Shown in pieces: positions 19,010 through 27,967 of a stretch of 64,000 nucleotides of DNA. Position numbers and translations under genes: made by a program. The notes beneath the pieces were generated by a model, which was given only the letters and a program-made list of their open reading frames with translations, was not told the origin of the DNA and did no database searches. Each line of letters begins with the position of its first letter. Within the stretch, counting starts at the first letter, position 1. The stretch comes from Novosphingobium sp. Chol11. GTDB lineage: Bacteria > Pseudomonadota > Alphaproteobacteria > Sphingomonadales > Sphingomonadaceae. The stretch spans positions 80,109-144,108 of the forward strand of contig CAMDQO010000005.1 in the NCBI GenBank assembly GCA_945906105.1, read 5' to 3'.

Positions 19010-19288
19010 ATGACCCAGCACAGCGAAACCGTTGAAATCGTCAACCAGCGCGGCCTGCATGCGCGGGCCAGTGCCAAATTCGTCAACTTCGTGGCCAAGC
19101 TGCCCGAAGGTGTCAGGGTCACAGTCGCCAAAGACGGCAACGAAGCCGATGGCAGCTCGATCCTCGGCCTGATGATGCTGGGTGCGGCCAAGGGCGATTC
19201 CATCGAGATTACCGCCCGGGGAGAAGGCGCAGAGCTGCTGCTACCTAAGCTGGTTGGGCTGGTGGTGGACGGGTTTGGCGAGGATTGA
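19010..19288 (+). CDS. ptsH: Phosphocarrier protein HPr
   Basis: A 92-residue HPr. The phosphorylated histidine H17 sits in QRGLHARASAKF, and the HprK target serine is S50 in GSSILGLMMLG, so both regulation sites are intact. It passes phosphate to EIIA and is a target of the HPr kinase encoded upstream. It starts 13 bp after the EIIA stop with a GGAGG-type ribosome site. Enzyme I is not in the window. Confidence 0.95.
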   Translation: MTQHSETVEIVNQRGLHARASAKFVNFVAKLPEGVRVTVAKDGNEADGSSILGLMMLGAAKGDSIEITARGEGAELLLPKLVGLVVDGFGED

Positions 19289-19292
19289 GCGC

Positions 19293-20099
19293 TTGAATCA
19301 GCGCCGCCAGATAACCGGTTTTTCCAACCCTACCGTCAAGTTCCTCCGCTCACTGCGCGACAAGAAGCATCGGCGGCGCGAGGGGAAATTCCTCGCTGAA
19401 GGGCTGCGTCTGCTCACCGACGCGCGCGATTCTGGCCGGCTGCCTGAAATGCTGATCATGGCGGAAAAGCGCGACGATCACCCTTTGCTGGCTGCGCTCG
19501 AAGCCGATGTGCTGGCCAATGGCGGCGATGTGATCGAGACCAGCGACGATATCCTCGCCAAGATCACTGGCAAGGACAACCCGCAAGCGGTGGCAGGCGT
19601 GTTCGCCGAATTTGATACACGTCTGGAAACGCTTGACCGCAGCGAAGCGAAAATCTGGCTGGTGGCGCAGGCGCTGCGCGATCCCGGTAATCTCGGCACC
19701 ATGTTGCGCACTGGAGACGCCTTAGGTGCAGGCGGGCTGATCCTGATCGACGATTGCGCCGATCCCTTTTCGGTCGAGGCGGTGCGCGCCTCGATGGGGG
19801 CAATTTTCACGCAACAGATTGCTCAGGCACGCTGGGAGGATTTCATGCCATGGCTGCGTGGCGGTTCGGGTCAGTTGGTAGCCGCCAGCCTAAGGGATGC
19901 ACAAAATTACCGCGTCGCGCCTTATGCTGCGCCCTGTTTCGTCATGGTCGGCAACGAATCACGCGGGTTGCCTCAGGAATATGAGGACGCTTGCGATCTG
20001 CGCGTGACCATGCCGATGAAGGGCCGCGCTGACAGCCTTAATGCGGCTGTTGCAGCCGCTGTGCTCGGCTATGAAGTCCTGGCATCGCTGGACAGCTGA
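19293..20099 (+). CDS. TrmH/SpoU family RNA methyltransferase
   Basis: A 268-residue SPOUT methyltransferase. An N-terminal substrate-binding domain (about 1-90, FSNPTVKFLRSLRDKKHRRREGKF) precedes the knotted SPOUT domain with QALRDPGNLGTMLRT, FVMVGNESRGL and the terminal ADSLNAAVAAAV motif. It 2'-O-methylates a ribose in rRNA or tRNA; the target is not known. The only good start is TTG 19293, just 4 bp after the HPr stop; the region before it in the same frame reads through HPr. Confidence 0.88.
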   Translation: MNQRRQITGFSNPTVKFLRSLRDKKHRRREGKFLAEGLRLLTDARDSGRLPEMLIMAEKRDDHPLLAALEADVLANGGDVIETSDDILAKITGKDNPQAVAGVFAEFDTRLETLDRSEAKIWLVAQALRDPGNLGTMLRTGDALGAGGLILIDDCADPFSVEAVRASMGAIFTQQIAQARWEDFMPWLRGGSGQLVAASLRDAQNYRVAPYAAPCFVMVGNESRGLPQEYEDACDLRVTMPMKGRADSLNAAVAAAVLGYEVLASLDS

Positions 20100-20151
20100 A
20101 TATAATCGGCGGTTCATCGTCCGATCATCAGAGACCGCATAATCAGGCACC

Positions 20152-20547
20152 ATGAACCTCAAAGCCCTCATCCTGCTCCCGCTTGCACTCAGCGCCTGCG
20201 CGATGGCGCGGCCCGTCTCCGCCCCGCTTGTCGGGTCCGAATGGCGCTTTAACCAGATCGATGGCGCTGAGCCGGTGCGCAAGAATGCCCGCCTGACTTT
20301 CCATCCCGATCGCCTGTCTGCCAATGTCGGTTGCAATGGCATGGGCGGTGAATGGCGCATCAACAAAGGACGGCTGATCGCTGGGCCGTTCATGTCCACC
20401 CAGATGTGGTGCGAAGGTGTGATGGATCAGGAACGCGCGCTGGGCACATTGTTGGCAAGCAACCCTGTGCTTACGGTCAAGGTCAAGGGCAAGGCGATGA
20501 CGTTGAAGGGCGAAGGCCATTCAGCGCTGCTGACGCGGACCAACTGA
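20152..20547 (+). CDS. META domain lipoprotein (HslJ-like)
   Basis: A 131-residue lipoprotein. The signal peptide ends in the lipobox LSAC with the lipidated C16. The rest is a META domain, shown by SEWRFNQIDG, the VGCNGMGGEWRI motif and the MSTQMWC segment. Such proteins sit in the cell envelope; the E. coli relative HslJ is linked to novobiocin and heat responses. It converges on the 214-residue SH3-like gene with 16 bp between stops. Confidence 0.85.
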   Translation: MNLKALILLPLALSACAMARPVSAPLVGSEWRFNQIDGAEPVRKNARLTFHPDRLSANVGCNGMGGEWRINKGRLIAGPFMSTQMWCEGVMDQERALGTLLASNPVLTVKVKGKAMTLKGEGHSALLTRTN

Positions 20548-20563
20548 CCCGCTCAAACCAGCC

Positions 20564-21208
20564 TCAGTCCCCGGCGACAAACATATCGATCCGCCACTTG
20601 CCCTGCACCCGCCTCGCAATGATGCGGTAGTCAATCGGGCTGCGCAGCTTTGCCGTAGCGACATAGCCGCGCTTGCCGCTGTCAAGCACCCGCACCTTGC
20701 TGAACCCGCCGCGCGCTGCTTCGCCCTCGACCGGCGCGACCATATCCCAAGTCAGGTTAGCGATAATTTTCGAACGACCCTCTGGCCGGTCATGCATTGG
20801 CACACCCTTGCCGGTGACGAGGAACACCGTCATCGGATCGACGTCGTTCAGCTCCTGCGAAAACAACGAGGGCATTACTAGCGAGCGATTACGATAGGCG
20901 CAGCCGAGCGGCAGCAAATCCTCCAGCGCACGCCACAGATTGCGGCCCTCGCGTGAGGCGAGCCGCTTGCGCAGTTCAGCCGTGCCGCCGCCACCGCCAA
21001 AATCGAGTTTGATGTCTTTCGCGGTGAGCGCGATCAGTGCCCGCGAATCGCGGTGACGTACGGCTTTGGCAAGGTTGGCGCGGAACGTTGCGGCCCCCGG
21101 CACACGCGTGCATTCATCAAACGGCGGAAAGCGGTGCGGAGGCTTGGCTGAGGCTGGGACTGCGGCAAACATCGCAATTGCCAGCACAATAGCTGCGATC
21201 CGGCGCAT
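20564..21208 (-). CDS. Exported SH3-like domain protein
   Basis: A 214-residue protein with a signal peptide (cleavage near PASA-K). The C-terminal half looks like a bacterial SH3 domain (GVPMHDRPEGRSKIIANL ... VAPVEGE ... KVRVLDSGKRGYVATAKL), which usually binds peptidoglycan. The N-terminal half (RFPPFDEC...LIALTAKDI) resembles a periplasmic domain common in sphingomonads. It overlaps the rmuC stop by 4 bp (ATGA) and is probably co-expressed with it. Confidence 0.72.
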   Translation of the reverse strand: MRRIAAIVLAIAMFAAVPASAKPPHRFPPFDECTRVPGAATFRANLAKAVRHRDSRALIALTAKDIKLDFGGGGGTAELRKRLASREGRNLWRALEDLLPLGCAYRNRSLVMPSLFSQELNDVDPMTVFLVTGKGVPMHDRPEGRSKIIANLTWDMVAPVEGEAARGGFSKVRVLDSGKRGYVATAKLRSPIDYRIIARRVQGKWRIDMFVAGD

Positions 21209-22581
21209 CAGGCCTCTCCTCCCACTTCTTCATCAGCAGCGAGCGGCAAGGCGGGCGTATCCGCTGCGGCAGTATGACGCGGCAGCGCGTCAATCAGCGG
21301 CACATCCTCAATCTCGCGCTTGCCGATCTCGATGCCCTTGTCACGCAAGCGGCGACCCGAAGCGAGGACATTGCGTTCAAAACTGCTGACGAATTTGTTG
21401 TAATGGCCGACCGCGCTTTCCAGCCCACCGCCGACCTTCTTGAGGTGTTCTGCGGCCACCGCCAGCCGGTCATAAAGCTCCGCCCCGGCGCGGCCGATCT
21501 CGATAGCTTCGCGCGCCAGCTTGTCCTGCGACCAGACCATGGCGACGGTGCGGGCGATGGCGACGAGATTGGTCGGCGTGGCCAATAGCACCCGGCGCTG
21601 GAAGGCGAAGTCCCACAGCTCGGGATCGGATTCGAGCGCGGCGGCGACGAAATGCTCGCCCGGTACGAACATCACTACATAGTCCGGCGCTTCTTCAAAC
21701 TGGCTCTGATAGCTTTTGGCACCCAGCTGCTGGACGTGGTTGCGCATTGATTGGGCGTGCGCCGCCATATGCGTATCGCGGGTGGCATCGTCGCCCGCTT
21801 CGTAAGCCGCCTGATAGGCGTTGAGTGATACCTTGGCGTCGATCACCAGCTTCTTCTGGCCGGGAATGTTGACCACGGCATCGGGACGCAAGCGGCCTTC
21901 TGCCGTATCAATCGAATGTTCGGTGACGAAATCGGTATGCTCAGCCAGTCCGCATTGTTCGAGCACATTGCGCAACTGCTGCTCTCCCCAGCGCCCGCGC
22001 GCCTTGGGGGCATTGCGCAGCGAATTACCGAGCCGCGCGGCTTCCTCGCGCACCTTGTCCTGCCCGTCACGCATCGATTGAATCAGACCGCCAAGTTGCC
22101 CGAATGCATCGACTCGCTCTTTCTCAAGTTTTGTGACCTGATCCTCATAGCTCTTGAGCTTGAGGCCAACCGGATCGAGCAGCGCCTTGATCCGCGCCTC
22201 GTTCTTTTCCTCTGACACGGTGAAGCGTTCCTGCGCCCGCTGGAGGAACACTTCCTGCGCCTGCCCCAGCACCTTGGCCCCAGCGGCTTCAAATTCCTTC
22301 TTCAGTGAATCCTGCGATTGCAGCAGCAGCGCCTTCTGCTCGTCAAAATTGGCCGCATTGGCCTCCAGTGTCGCCAGTTTTATAGAGGCATCACCCAGAT
22401 CCTTGATCGCTGCGCGGAAGCGCGTGTCGAGTTCCTTCATCTCGTCCTCGGCAGCCTCAAGCCGCTCACGCAGCTCCGCAGCAGGTCGCCCGCCCAGAAA
22501 CCAGCCGAGCGCCAGCCCAGCGCCGACGCCGAGAATCAGGGTGATGATGGCAAAAATCTGCGGATTCACGGCAATTCCCAT
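21208..22581 (-). CDS. rmuC: DNA recombination protein RmuC
   Basis: A 457-residue RmuC protein. It has one N-terminal membrane helix (about 9-29), a long coiled coil (about 35-130) and the RmuC nuclease-like domain with RGRWGEQQLRNVLEQ, DAVVNIPGQKKLVIDAKVSL and FVPGEHFVAAAL. RmuC limits inversions and rearrangements between repeats. It is followed by the SH3-like gene at an ATGA overlap. Confidence 0.93.
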   Translation of the reverse strand: MGIAVNPQIFAIITLILGVGAGLALGWFLGGRPAAELRERLEAAEDEMKELDTRFRAAIKDLGDASIKLATLEANAANFDEQKALLLQSQDSLKKEFEAAGAKVLGQAQEVFLQRAQERFTVSEEKNEARIKALLDPVGLKLKSYEDQVTKLEKERVDAFGQLGGLIQSMRDGQDKVREEAARLGNSLRNAPKARGRWGEQQLRNVLEQCGLAEHTDFVTEHSIDTAEGRLRPDAVVNIPGQKKLVIDAKVSLNAYQAAYEAGDDATRDTHMAAHAQSMRNHVQQLGAKSYQSQFEEAPDYVVMFVPGEHFVAAALESDPELWDFAFQRRVLLATPTNLVAIARTVAMVWSQDKLAREAIEIGRAGAELYDRLAVAAEHLKKVGGGLESAVGHYNKFVSSFERNVLASGRRLRDKGIEIGKREIEDVPLIDALPRHTAAADTPALPLAADEEVGGEA

Positions 22582-22647
22582 CTGGAACGAAATGGGAACT
22601 TATAGCGAGTTGTGCGGTCTGGCAAGCCTCAGCGAGCGACCATTAGA

Positions 22648-23217
22648 TCAAGCCGCCTTACGCAGCTTGTCCAGCTTCTTCAGCGCCATTTGCCGTTTGA
22701 GCCGGCTGAGGTGGTCTATGAACACCACGCCTTCAAGGTGGTCCATCTCGTGCTGCAGGCAGGTGGCCATGATGCCATCCATTTCCGCCTCATGCACCTT
22801 GCCGTCCAGATCCTGCCAGCGCGCACGGATGCGTGAAGGGCGTTCGACCTCAGCGTAAATCTCAGGCACCGAGAGGCAGCCTTCGTTGTAGAAGGTGGTT
22901 TCTTCGGAATCCTCAAGAATCTCGGGGTTGATGAACACTTGCGGCTCGCGCTTTACCGGATGGTGGGTGTGGCTGTGGCCGCCGTGCGCGGTGCATTCTT
23001 CGGGCTCGGCATCGGGATCGTCCGGCTGGAGATCGATCACCAGCACACGCAGCGGCACGCCCAGTTGCACAGCGGCGAGGCCGATGCCGGGGGCATCATA
23101 CATCGTCTCGAACATATCAGCGACGAGCACCTTCAGCTCATCGTCGAACTTTTCAACGGGGGCGGAAATCTGCTTGAGGCGCAGATCGGGAATTTCGATG
23201 ATTTCGCGGATAGCCAT
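22648..23217 (-). CDS. def: Peptide deformylase with a His-rich insertion
   Basis: A 189-residue metalloenzyme that removes the formyl group from new proteins. All three motifs are present: G44IGLAAVQ51, E112GCLS116 and the metal-binding HEMDH (156-160). ATG 23217 fits the family beginning; a longer frame from 23298 is not needed. Residues about 65-90 form an insertion relative to classical enzymes, rich in acidic residues then HGGHSHTHHP, with an extra cysteine. Fmt, the enzyme that adds the formyl group, is encoded just beyond recR. Confidence 0.93.
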   Translation of the reverse strand: MAIREIIEIPDLRLKQISAPVEKFDDELKVLVADMFETMYDAPGIGLAAVQLGVPLRVLVIDLQPDDPDAEPEECTAHGGHSHTHHPVKREPQVFINPEILEDSEETTFYNEGCLSVPEIYAEVERPSRIRARWQDLDGKVHEAEMDGIMATCLQHEMDHLEGVVFIDHLSRLKRQMALKKLDKLRKAA

Positions 23218-23248
23218 GAGGGTCAGATAGTCGCGCTCTGCCAGACTA

Positions 23249-23845
23249 TCAACCCACCGGCCTTCTCGCCCGCAAGGCCTGCGCCAAAGTCCCCTCATCG
23301 AGGTAATCGAGTTCGCCCCCCACCGGCAGTCCGTGCGCCAGTTGGGTGACGCGGAGCGGCAGGCCTTCCAATCGCTCGGCGATGTAATGCGCCGTCGTTT
23401 GCCCTTCCAGCGTGGCGTTCATCGCCAGAACCACTTCATCAATGCCGCCTGCCGAAACGCGTGCGATCAGCTTGCCGATCGACAGATCCTCGGGCCGCAC
23501 GCCGTCGAGCGCCGATAGCCGCCCGCCAAGCAGGTGATATTTGCCGGTGAACAGCTTTGCCCGGTCCAGCGCCCACAAATCTGCCACATCTTCGACCACA
23601 CAGAGCGAACGCGAATCGCGGCGCGGATCGGTGCAGATCGCGCAGGGATTGGCGGTATCGACATTGCCGCAGGTATCGCATTCGACCAGCGTCTCTTTCA
23701 CCGCCAGCAGCGCCTCGACCAGCGCCGCCAGTGCCGTCTCGCGCCGCTTGACCAGCCACAGCACCGCCCGCCGCGCCGAGCGGGGACCAAGGCCGGGAAG
23801 CCGGGCCAATGCGTTGCTGAGTGTCTCGATCTCTTGCGATGCCAT
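23249..23845 (-). CDS. recR: Recombination mediator protein RecR
   Basis: A 198-residue RecR. It has the helix-hairpin-helix [19 protein letters not shown], the four-cysteine zinc finger [16 protein letters not shown], and the Toprim domain with VVEDVADL and [16 protein letters not shown]. It works with RecO to load RecA on gapped DNA. ATG 23845 fits the family start. The upstream spacer to fmt is nearly all a palindromic repeat. Confidence 0.95.
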   Translation of the reverse strand: MASQEIETLSNALARLPGLGPRSARRAVLWLVKRRETALAALVEALLAVKETLVECDTCGNVDTANPCAICTDPRRDSRSLCVVEDVADLWALDRAKLFTGKYHLLGGRLSALDGVRPEDLSIGKLIARVSAGGIDEVVLAMNATLEGQTTAHYIAERLEGLPLRVTQLAHGLPVGGELDYLDEGTLAQALRARRPVG

Positions 23846-23883
23846 GGCGCGGGGGATAGGAGGATTTTGAAACAAAATGAACC

Positions 23884-24000
23884 GAAAAGCCCCTCCCCCT
23901 TGAGGGGGAGGTTGGGTGGGGGTGTACTAACGCCAAAATCGACGCGAGACTTCGCCTCGCTCCCCCACCCCAACCCCTCCCCGCCGGGGAGGGGCTTTTC
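23884..24000. repeat. GC-rich palindromic repeat, family B
   Basis: The outer arms 23884-23898 and 23986-24000 are perfect 15-bp inverted repeats (GAAAAGCCCCTCCCC). Inner G-tract and C-tract segments (about 23902-23922 and 23959-23981) can pair to extend the stem, and each end also has its own small hairpin. The element occupies most of the 172-bp spacer between the divergent recR and fmt genes. Confidence 0.88.
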
Positions 24001-24017
24001 GCGGTTGGACAAGCGAA

Positions 24018-24920
24018 ATGCGTATCATCTTCATGGGAACGCCCCAATTTGCCGTGCCAGTGCTGCGGGCGCTGATCGAGGCGGGGCACATTGTCGTCGC
24101 CGCCTATAGCCAGCCGCCGCGCGCTGGTGGGCGGCGGGGCAAGGAATTGACGCCTTCACCTGTGCAACTGTTCGCCGAGGCGCAGGGCATCCCGGTTCGC
24201 TGCCCGCGCACCCTGCGTGATCTTGAGGCGCAGGCGGACTTTGCCGCGCTGGAAGCCGATGTGGCAGTGGTTGCGGCTTACGGCCTGATTCTGCCGCAGA
24301 TAGTGCTCGATGCGCCAAAGCACAGCTGCCTCAACGTCCACGGCTCGATCCTGCCGCGCTGGCGCGGGGCAGCGCCCATTCAACGGGCAATTCTGGCAGG
24401 CGACGCACTGACCGGCGTCGGCATCATGCAGATGGAAGCCGGGCTCGATACCGGGCCGGTGCTGGCCGAGGCCAAGGTGCCGGTGGAGCGCAAAACTGGC
24501 CGCGAGCTGGCCGAGGAACTCGCCGAACTTGGTGCCAGCCTGATGGTGGAAGTGCTGGCAGATCTGCCCGGCCATCCGCCGCGCGCGCAAAGCGATCAGG
24601 GCGTCACTTATGCCAAAAAGATCGACAAGGCCGAGACGCGGCTCGATTTCAGCCACGATGCCGAGACGGTGGAGCGCCAGATCCGCGCCTTCCATCCGGT
24701 GGCCTGGTTCGCGCTGGAGGGCGAGCGTTACCGTGTGCTGGCCGCCGATGTCATCGCCCGTAGCGGCGCGGCGGGGACGGTGCTGGATGAGGAACTGACC
24801 ATTGCTTGCGGCTTTGGCGCGATCCGGCCCAAGCTGGTGCAGCGCGCTGGCCGCCCGGTGATGACGGCAGCGGAACTTCTGCGCGGGCGGGCAATTGCAG
24901 CGGGGACGCGGCTCAATTGA
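24018..24920 (+). CDS. fmt: Methionyl-tRNA formyltransferase
   Basis: A 300-residue enzyme that formylates initiator Met-tRNA using 10-formyl-tetrahydrofolate. The N-terminal domain starts [15 protein letters not shown] and contains the catalytic region [20 protein letters not shown]. The [18 protein letters not shown] motif and the C-terminal OB-like domain follow. truA begins inside its stop (TTGA), so the two genes are translationally coupled. Confidence 0.95.
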   Translation: MRIIFMGTPQFAVPVLRALIEAGHIVVAAYSQPPRAGGRRGKELTPSPVQLFAEAQGIPVRCPRTLRDLEAQADFAALEADVAVVAAYGLILPQIVLDAPKHSCLNVHGSILPRWRGAAPIQRAILAGDALTGVGIMQMEAGLDTGPVLAEAKVPVERKTGRELAEELAELGASLMVEVLADLPGHPPRAQSDQGVTYAKKIDKAETRLDFSHDAETVERQIRAFHPVAWFALEGERYRVLAADVIARSGAAGTVLDEELTIACGFGAIRPKLVQRAGRPVMTAAELLRGRAIAAGTRLN

Positions 24921-25663
24921 CCCGCTTCGCCCTCACCCTCGAATTTGATGGCACGCCGTTCCTTGGCCTCCAGCGCCAGACGCAGGGGCCAACTGTGCAG
25001 CAGGCGGTGGAGGACGCCGCGCGGGCGATTACCGGCGAGACGGTGATCATGCACGCTGCCGGGCGCACCGATGCCGGGGTTCATGCGCTGGCCATGCGCG
25101 CCCATGTGGACATTCAGAAAGACATCACCCCGTTCCGTCTGTTGGAGGCGCTCAACGCGCTGATGCGCCCCGCCCCCGTCGCAGTGGTGGCCTGCGAGGT
25201 GGTTGCCGATGATTGGCACGCGCGGTTTTCCTGCACCGGGCGCTCTTATCTCTACCGCGTGGCCAATCGCCGCGCACCTTTGACAATTGAGGCGGACCGG
25301 GCATGGTTGGTGGGCAAGCCGCTTGATGAAGCGGCCATGCACCGCGCCGCGCAGATGCTGGTCGGGAGCCACGATTTCACCACCTTCCGCTCGGTCCATT
25401 GCCAGTCGGCGAGTGCGATCAAGACGCTTGACCGGCTGGACGTGCGGCGAGAAGGTACGCATGTGCTGATCGAGGCCGAGGCGCGGAGTTTCCTGCACCA
25501 TCAGGTGCGCTCGATGGTCGGCTGTCTGGTACTGGTCGGGCTGGGCCGCTGGCGTGAAGAACAGATCGCTGAAGCTCTGGCCGCTTGTGATCGAACCGCG
25601 CTCGGCCTCAATGCACCGCCGCAGGGGTTGTATTTTGTAGCGGCGCGTTATCCCGGCGAATAA
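24917..25663 (+). CDS. truA: tRNA pseudouridine(38-40) synthase
   Basis: A 248-residue TruA. The catalytic aspartate lies in [13 protein letters not shown], preceded by the opening [18 protein letters not shown]. The C-terminal motif [12 protein letters not shown] is present. It modifies U38-U40 in tRNA anticodon arms. The start is TTG 24917, sharing bases with the fmt stop (TTGA); a longer frame beginning at 24806 runs through the fmt end out of frame and does not match the family. Confidence 0.92.
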   Translation: MTRFALTLEFDGTPFLGLQRQTQGPTVQQAVEDAARAITGETVIMHAAGRTDAGVHALAMRAHVDIQKDITPFRLLEALNALMRPAPVAVVACEVVADDWHARFSCTGRSYLYRVANRRAPLTIEADRAWLVGKPLDEAAMHRAAQMLVGSHDFTTFRSVHCQSASAIKTLDRLDVRREGTHVLIEAEARSFLHHQVRSMVGCLVLVGLGRWREEQIAEALAACDRTALGLNAPPQGLYFVAARYPGE

Positions 25664-25671
25664 CTTCCCGC

Positions 25672-25764
25672 TTCGTCATTGCGAGGAGCGCAGCGACGAA
25701 GCAATCTAGGGCGGTTCGCGCTGGCTCTGGATTGCCGCGCGGCTTCACCGCTCGCAATGACGAA
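25672..25764. repeat. CGTCATTGCGAG palindromic repeat, family C
   Basis: The 14-bp arms TTCGTCATTGCGAG (25672-25685) and its complement (25751-25764) are perfect. An internal GAAGCAATC / GATTGC...GGCTTC pair extends the stem. From memory this sequence belongs to a widespread intergenic family in several bacterial groups. It lies between truA and the quinone-oxidoreductase-like gene. Confidence 0.88.
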
Positions 25765-25784
25765 ATAGGTTTGGGAGAATAACG

Positions 25785-26894
25785 ATGAGCGTTACCGGCA
25801 AGCAGATCACCTCCACACTCACCGCTGACGGCCTGCTAACGGTGGAACTGGCGGATCACACCTTCCCCGACCCCACCGGCCACGAAGTGCTGGTAAAAAT
25901 CGAGGGTGCGCCGATCAACCCATCAGACCTCGCGTTGCTGTTCGGCCCGGCTGACCTTGCCAATGCCACCTATGCCCCCGGCAAGGTCGTCGCCCATATG
26001 CCCGAGCCAGCCATGCGCGCCATGGCCGTCCGCGTCGGTCATTCGCTGACGGTCGGTAACGAAGGCGCGGGCACGGTTATCGCGGCGGGCGATGATGCCT
26101 ATGCCCAAACGTTGATCGGCAAGCGCGTGTCATTTGTCTCGGGCCGGATGTATGCCAGTCATGCGCTGGTTGATGCCCGAGGCTGTCTGGTGCTGGGCGA
26201 CGATATCAGCGCCGAGCAGGGTGCAGGAGCCTTCGTTAACCCGCTGACCGTGCTGGGCTTCGTTGAAACAATGCGCGCTGAAGGCTTTAACGGACTGATA
26301 CACACCGCCGCTGCATCGAACCTTGGGCAGATGCTGGTCAAACTGTGTCAGGCCGAGGGCGTGCCGCTGGTCAATGTCGTGCGATCAGCCGAGCAGGTAG
26401 CCTTGCTTAAAGCCATCGGTGCCGAGCATGTGGTCAATTCGTCCGACGTGGATTTCATGGGCCAGTTGACCGAAGCCATCGCTGCCACCGGTGCCTATCT
26501 TGCTTACGATGCCATCGGCGGCGGGCGAATGGCCGGAACCCTGCTGGCCGCGATGGAGCAGGTGGCGAGCAAGGGCATTCCCTATAGCCCCTATGGCTCA
26601 AACGTGATGAAAAAAGTCTATGCTTATGGCATGCTGGATCTATCCCCCACGGTGATCAATCGCAGCTTCGGCTTCGCCTGGAGCGTCGGTGGCTGGCTGC
26701 TGACTCCGTTCCTCGCCAAGGCGGGGATGGAAGGACAGGCACGGCTCAGCGCTCAGGTGCTCAGCGGCCTGACCACTACCTTTGCCAGCCACTACAAGGC
26801 GAAAATTTCGCTGGAGGAAATGCTGACGCGCGATGTGGCCATGGCTTACAATGCCAAGGCGACGGGTGAGAAGTTTTTGGTGGTGCCTTCGTAA
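25785..26894 (+). CDS. Zinc-type/MDR alcohol dehydrogenase-like oxidoreductase
   Basis: A 369-residue medium-chain dehydrogenase/reductase. It has the GroES-like domain (GHEVLVKIEGAPINPSDLALL) and a Rossmann domain (LIHTAAASNLGQMLVKLC). The catalytic zinc cysteine site of alcohol dehydrogenases is not evident, which favours an NADPH:quinone or enoyl-type reductase. The substrate is unknown. It begins after a family C repeat and converges on cobS. Confidence 0.78.
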   Translation: MSVTGKQITSTLTADGLLTVELADHTFPDPTGHEVLVKIEGAPINPSDLALLFGPADLANATYAPGKVVAHMPEPAMRAMAVRVGHSLTVGNEGAGTVIAAGDDAYAQTLIGKRVSFVSGRMYASHALVDARGCLVLGDDISAEQGAGAFVNPLTVLGFVETMRAEGFNGLIHTAAASNLGQMLVKLCQAEGVPLVNVVRSAEQVALLKAIGAEHVVNSSDVDFMGQLTEAIAATGAYLAYDAIGGGRMAGTLLAAMEQVASKGIPYSPYGSNVMKKVYAYGMLDLSPTVINRSFGFAWSVGGWLLTPFLAKAGMEGQARLSAQVLSGLTTTFASHYKAKISLEEMLTRDVAMAYNAKATGEKFLVVPS

Positions 26895-26930
26895 GATCCT
26901 CCCCAAGCAAGCTCGAGGAGGTCTAAAAAA

Positions 26931-27923
26931 CTATCCCTTGCCGACCACAGACTCAGGCAATTCGGTGCCGAACACCCGCTGGTAATATTCCGCCACCAGC
27001 ATCCGCTCGGTCTCATCGCACTTGTTGAGGAACGACAGGCGAAAAGCAAAACCGGGGTCTTTGAAGATTGCGGTGTTTTGTGCCCAGGTGATGACGGTGC
27101 GCGGGCTCATCACGGTGGAGATATCGCCGTTCATAAATCCTTGGCGAGTGAGGTCAGCCACCTTGACCATGTTCTTGACCATATCTTCGGCGACGCCGGT
27201 GGACTTCTTGAGCACGATCTCAGCCTCCACCGCAGCGGGCAGATAGTTGAGGGCGACGACGATGTTCCAGCGGTCCATCTGTCCTTGGTTGATCGCCTGA
27301 GTGCCGTGATAAAGGCCTGAAGTATCGCCAAGTCCCACGGTGTTGGCGGTCGAAAACAGCCGGAACCACTTGTTCGGACGGATCACGCGGTTCTGGTCGA
27401 GCAGGGTCAGCTTGCCCTCAGCCTCCAGCACGCGCTGAATGACGAACATCACATCGGGTCGGCCAGCGTCGTATTCATCGAACACCAATGCGGTCGGGGT
27501 CTGCAAGGCCCATGGCAACAGACCTTCGCGGAATTCGGTGACTTGCAGGCCATCGCGCAGCACGATGGCATCGCGGCCGATCAGATCGATACGGCTGATA
27601 TGGGCATCAAGGTTGATGCGGATGCACGGCCAGTTGAGCCGCGCGGCAACCTGCTCGATATGGGTTGATTTGCCGGTGCCGTGATAGCCCTGAACCATGA
27701 CACGGCGATTGTAGGCAAAGCCCGCTAGGATCGCCAGCGTGGTATCGGGATCAAAGACGTAGCTGTCATCGAAATCAGGCACGCGCTCATCGGCTTCAGA
27801 GAAGGCAGGCACCTTCATGTCGATGTTGATGCCGAAGTGCTCACGCACATCGAGTTCGCGATCAGGGGCGGAAAGGACCGTTGTTTCGCGGCTATCGGGC
27901 TGAATGTTGGGAATCTGGCTCAT
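26931..27923 (-). CDS. cobS: CobS-type AAA+ ATPase
   Basis: A 330-residue AAA+ ATPase matching CobS, an ATPase subunit of the aerobic cobaltochelatase. The N-terminal [16 protein letters not shown] segment precedes Walker A in [15 protein letters not shown], Walker B in [13 protein letters not shown], and the sensor-1 [10 protein letters not shown]. No CobT, CobN or other cobalamin genes lie in the window. CobS-like proteins also occur without cobalamin synthesis, so the role here is open. It converges on the MDR gene. Confidence 0.88.
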   Translation of the reverse strand: MSQIPNIQPDSRETTVLSAPDRELDVREHFGINIDMKVPAFSEADERVPDFDDSYVFDPDTTLAILAGFAYNRRVMVQGYHGTGKSTHIEQVAARLNWPCIRINLDAHISRIDLIGRDAIVLRDGLQVTEFREGLLPWALQTPTALVFDEYDAGRPDVMFVIQRVLEAEGKLTLLDQNRVIRPNKWFRLFSTANTVGLGDTSGLYHGTQAINQGQMDRWNIVVALNYLPAAVEAEIVLKKSTGVAEDMVKNMVKVADLTRQGFMNGDISTVMSPRTVITWAQNTAIFKDPGFAFRLSFLNKCDETERMLVAEYYQRVFGTELPESVVGKG

Positions 27924-27967
27924 GATCAGCAGCGCCTATACGCGCCAGCCTTGCGCTGCAATAAGCT

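Noticed and set aside
26895..26930. Possible terminator between the MDR gene and cobS
   Set aside because: The CCTCC/GGAGG stem is short, with a long loop and a weak T-run; not convincing.
26931..27923. Evidence for a complete cobalamin pathway
   Set aside because: Only a CobS-type ATPase is present. No other cobalamin gene is in the window, so no pathway is claimed.
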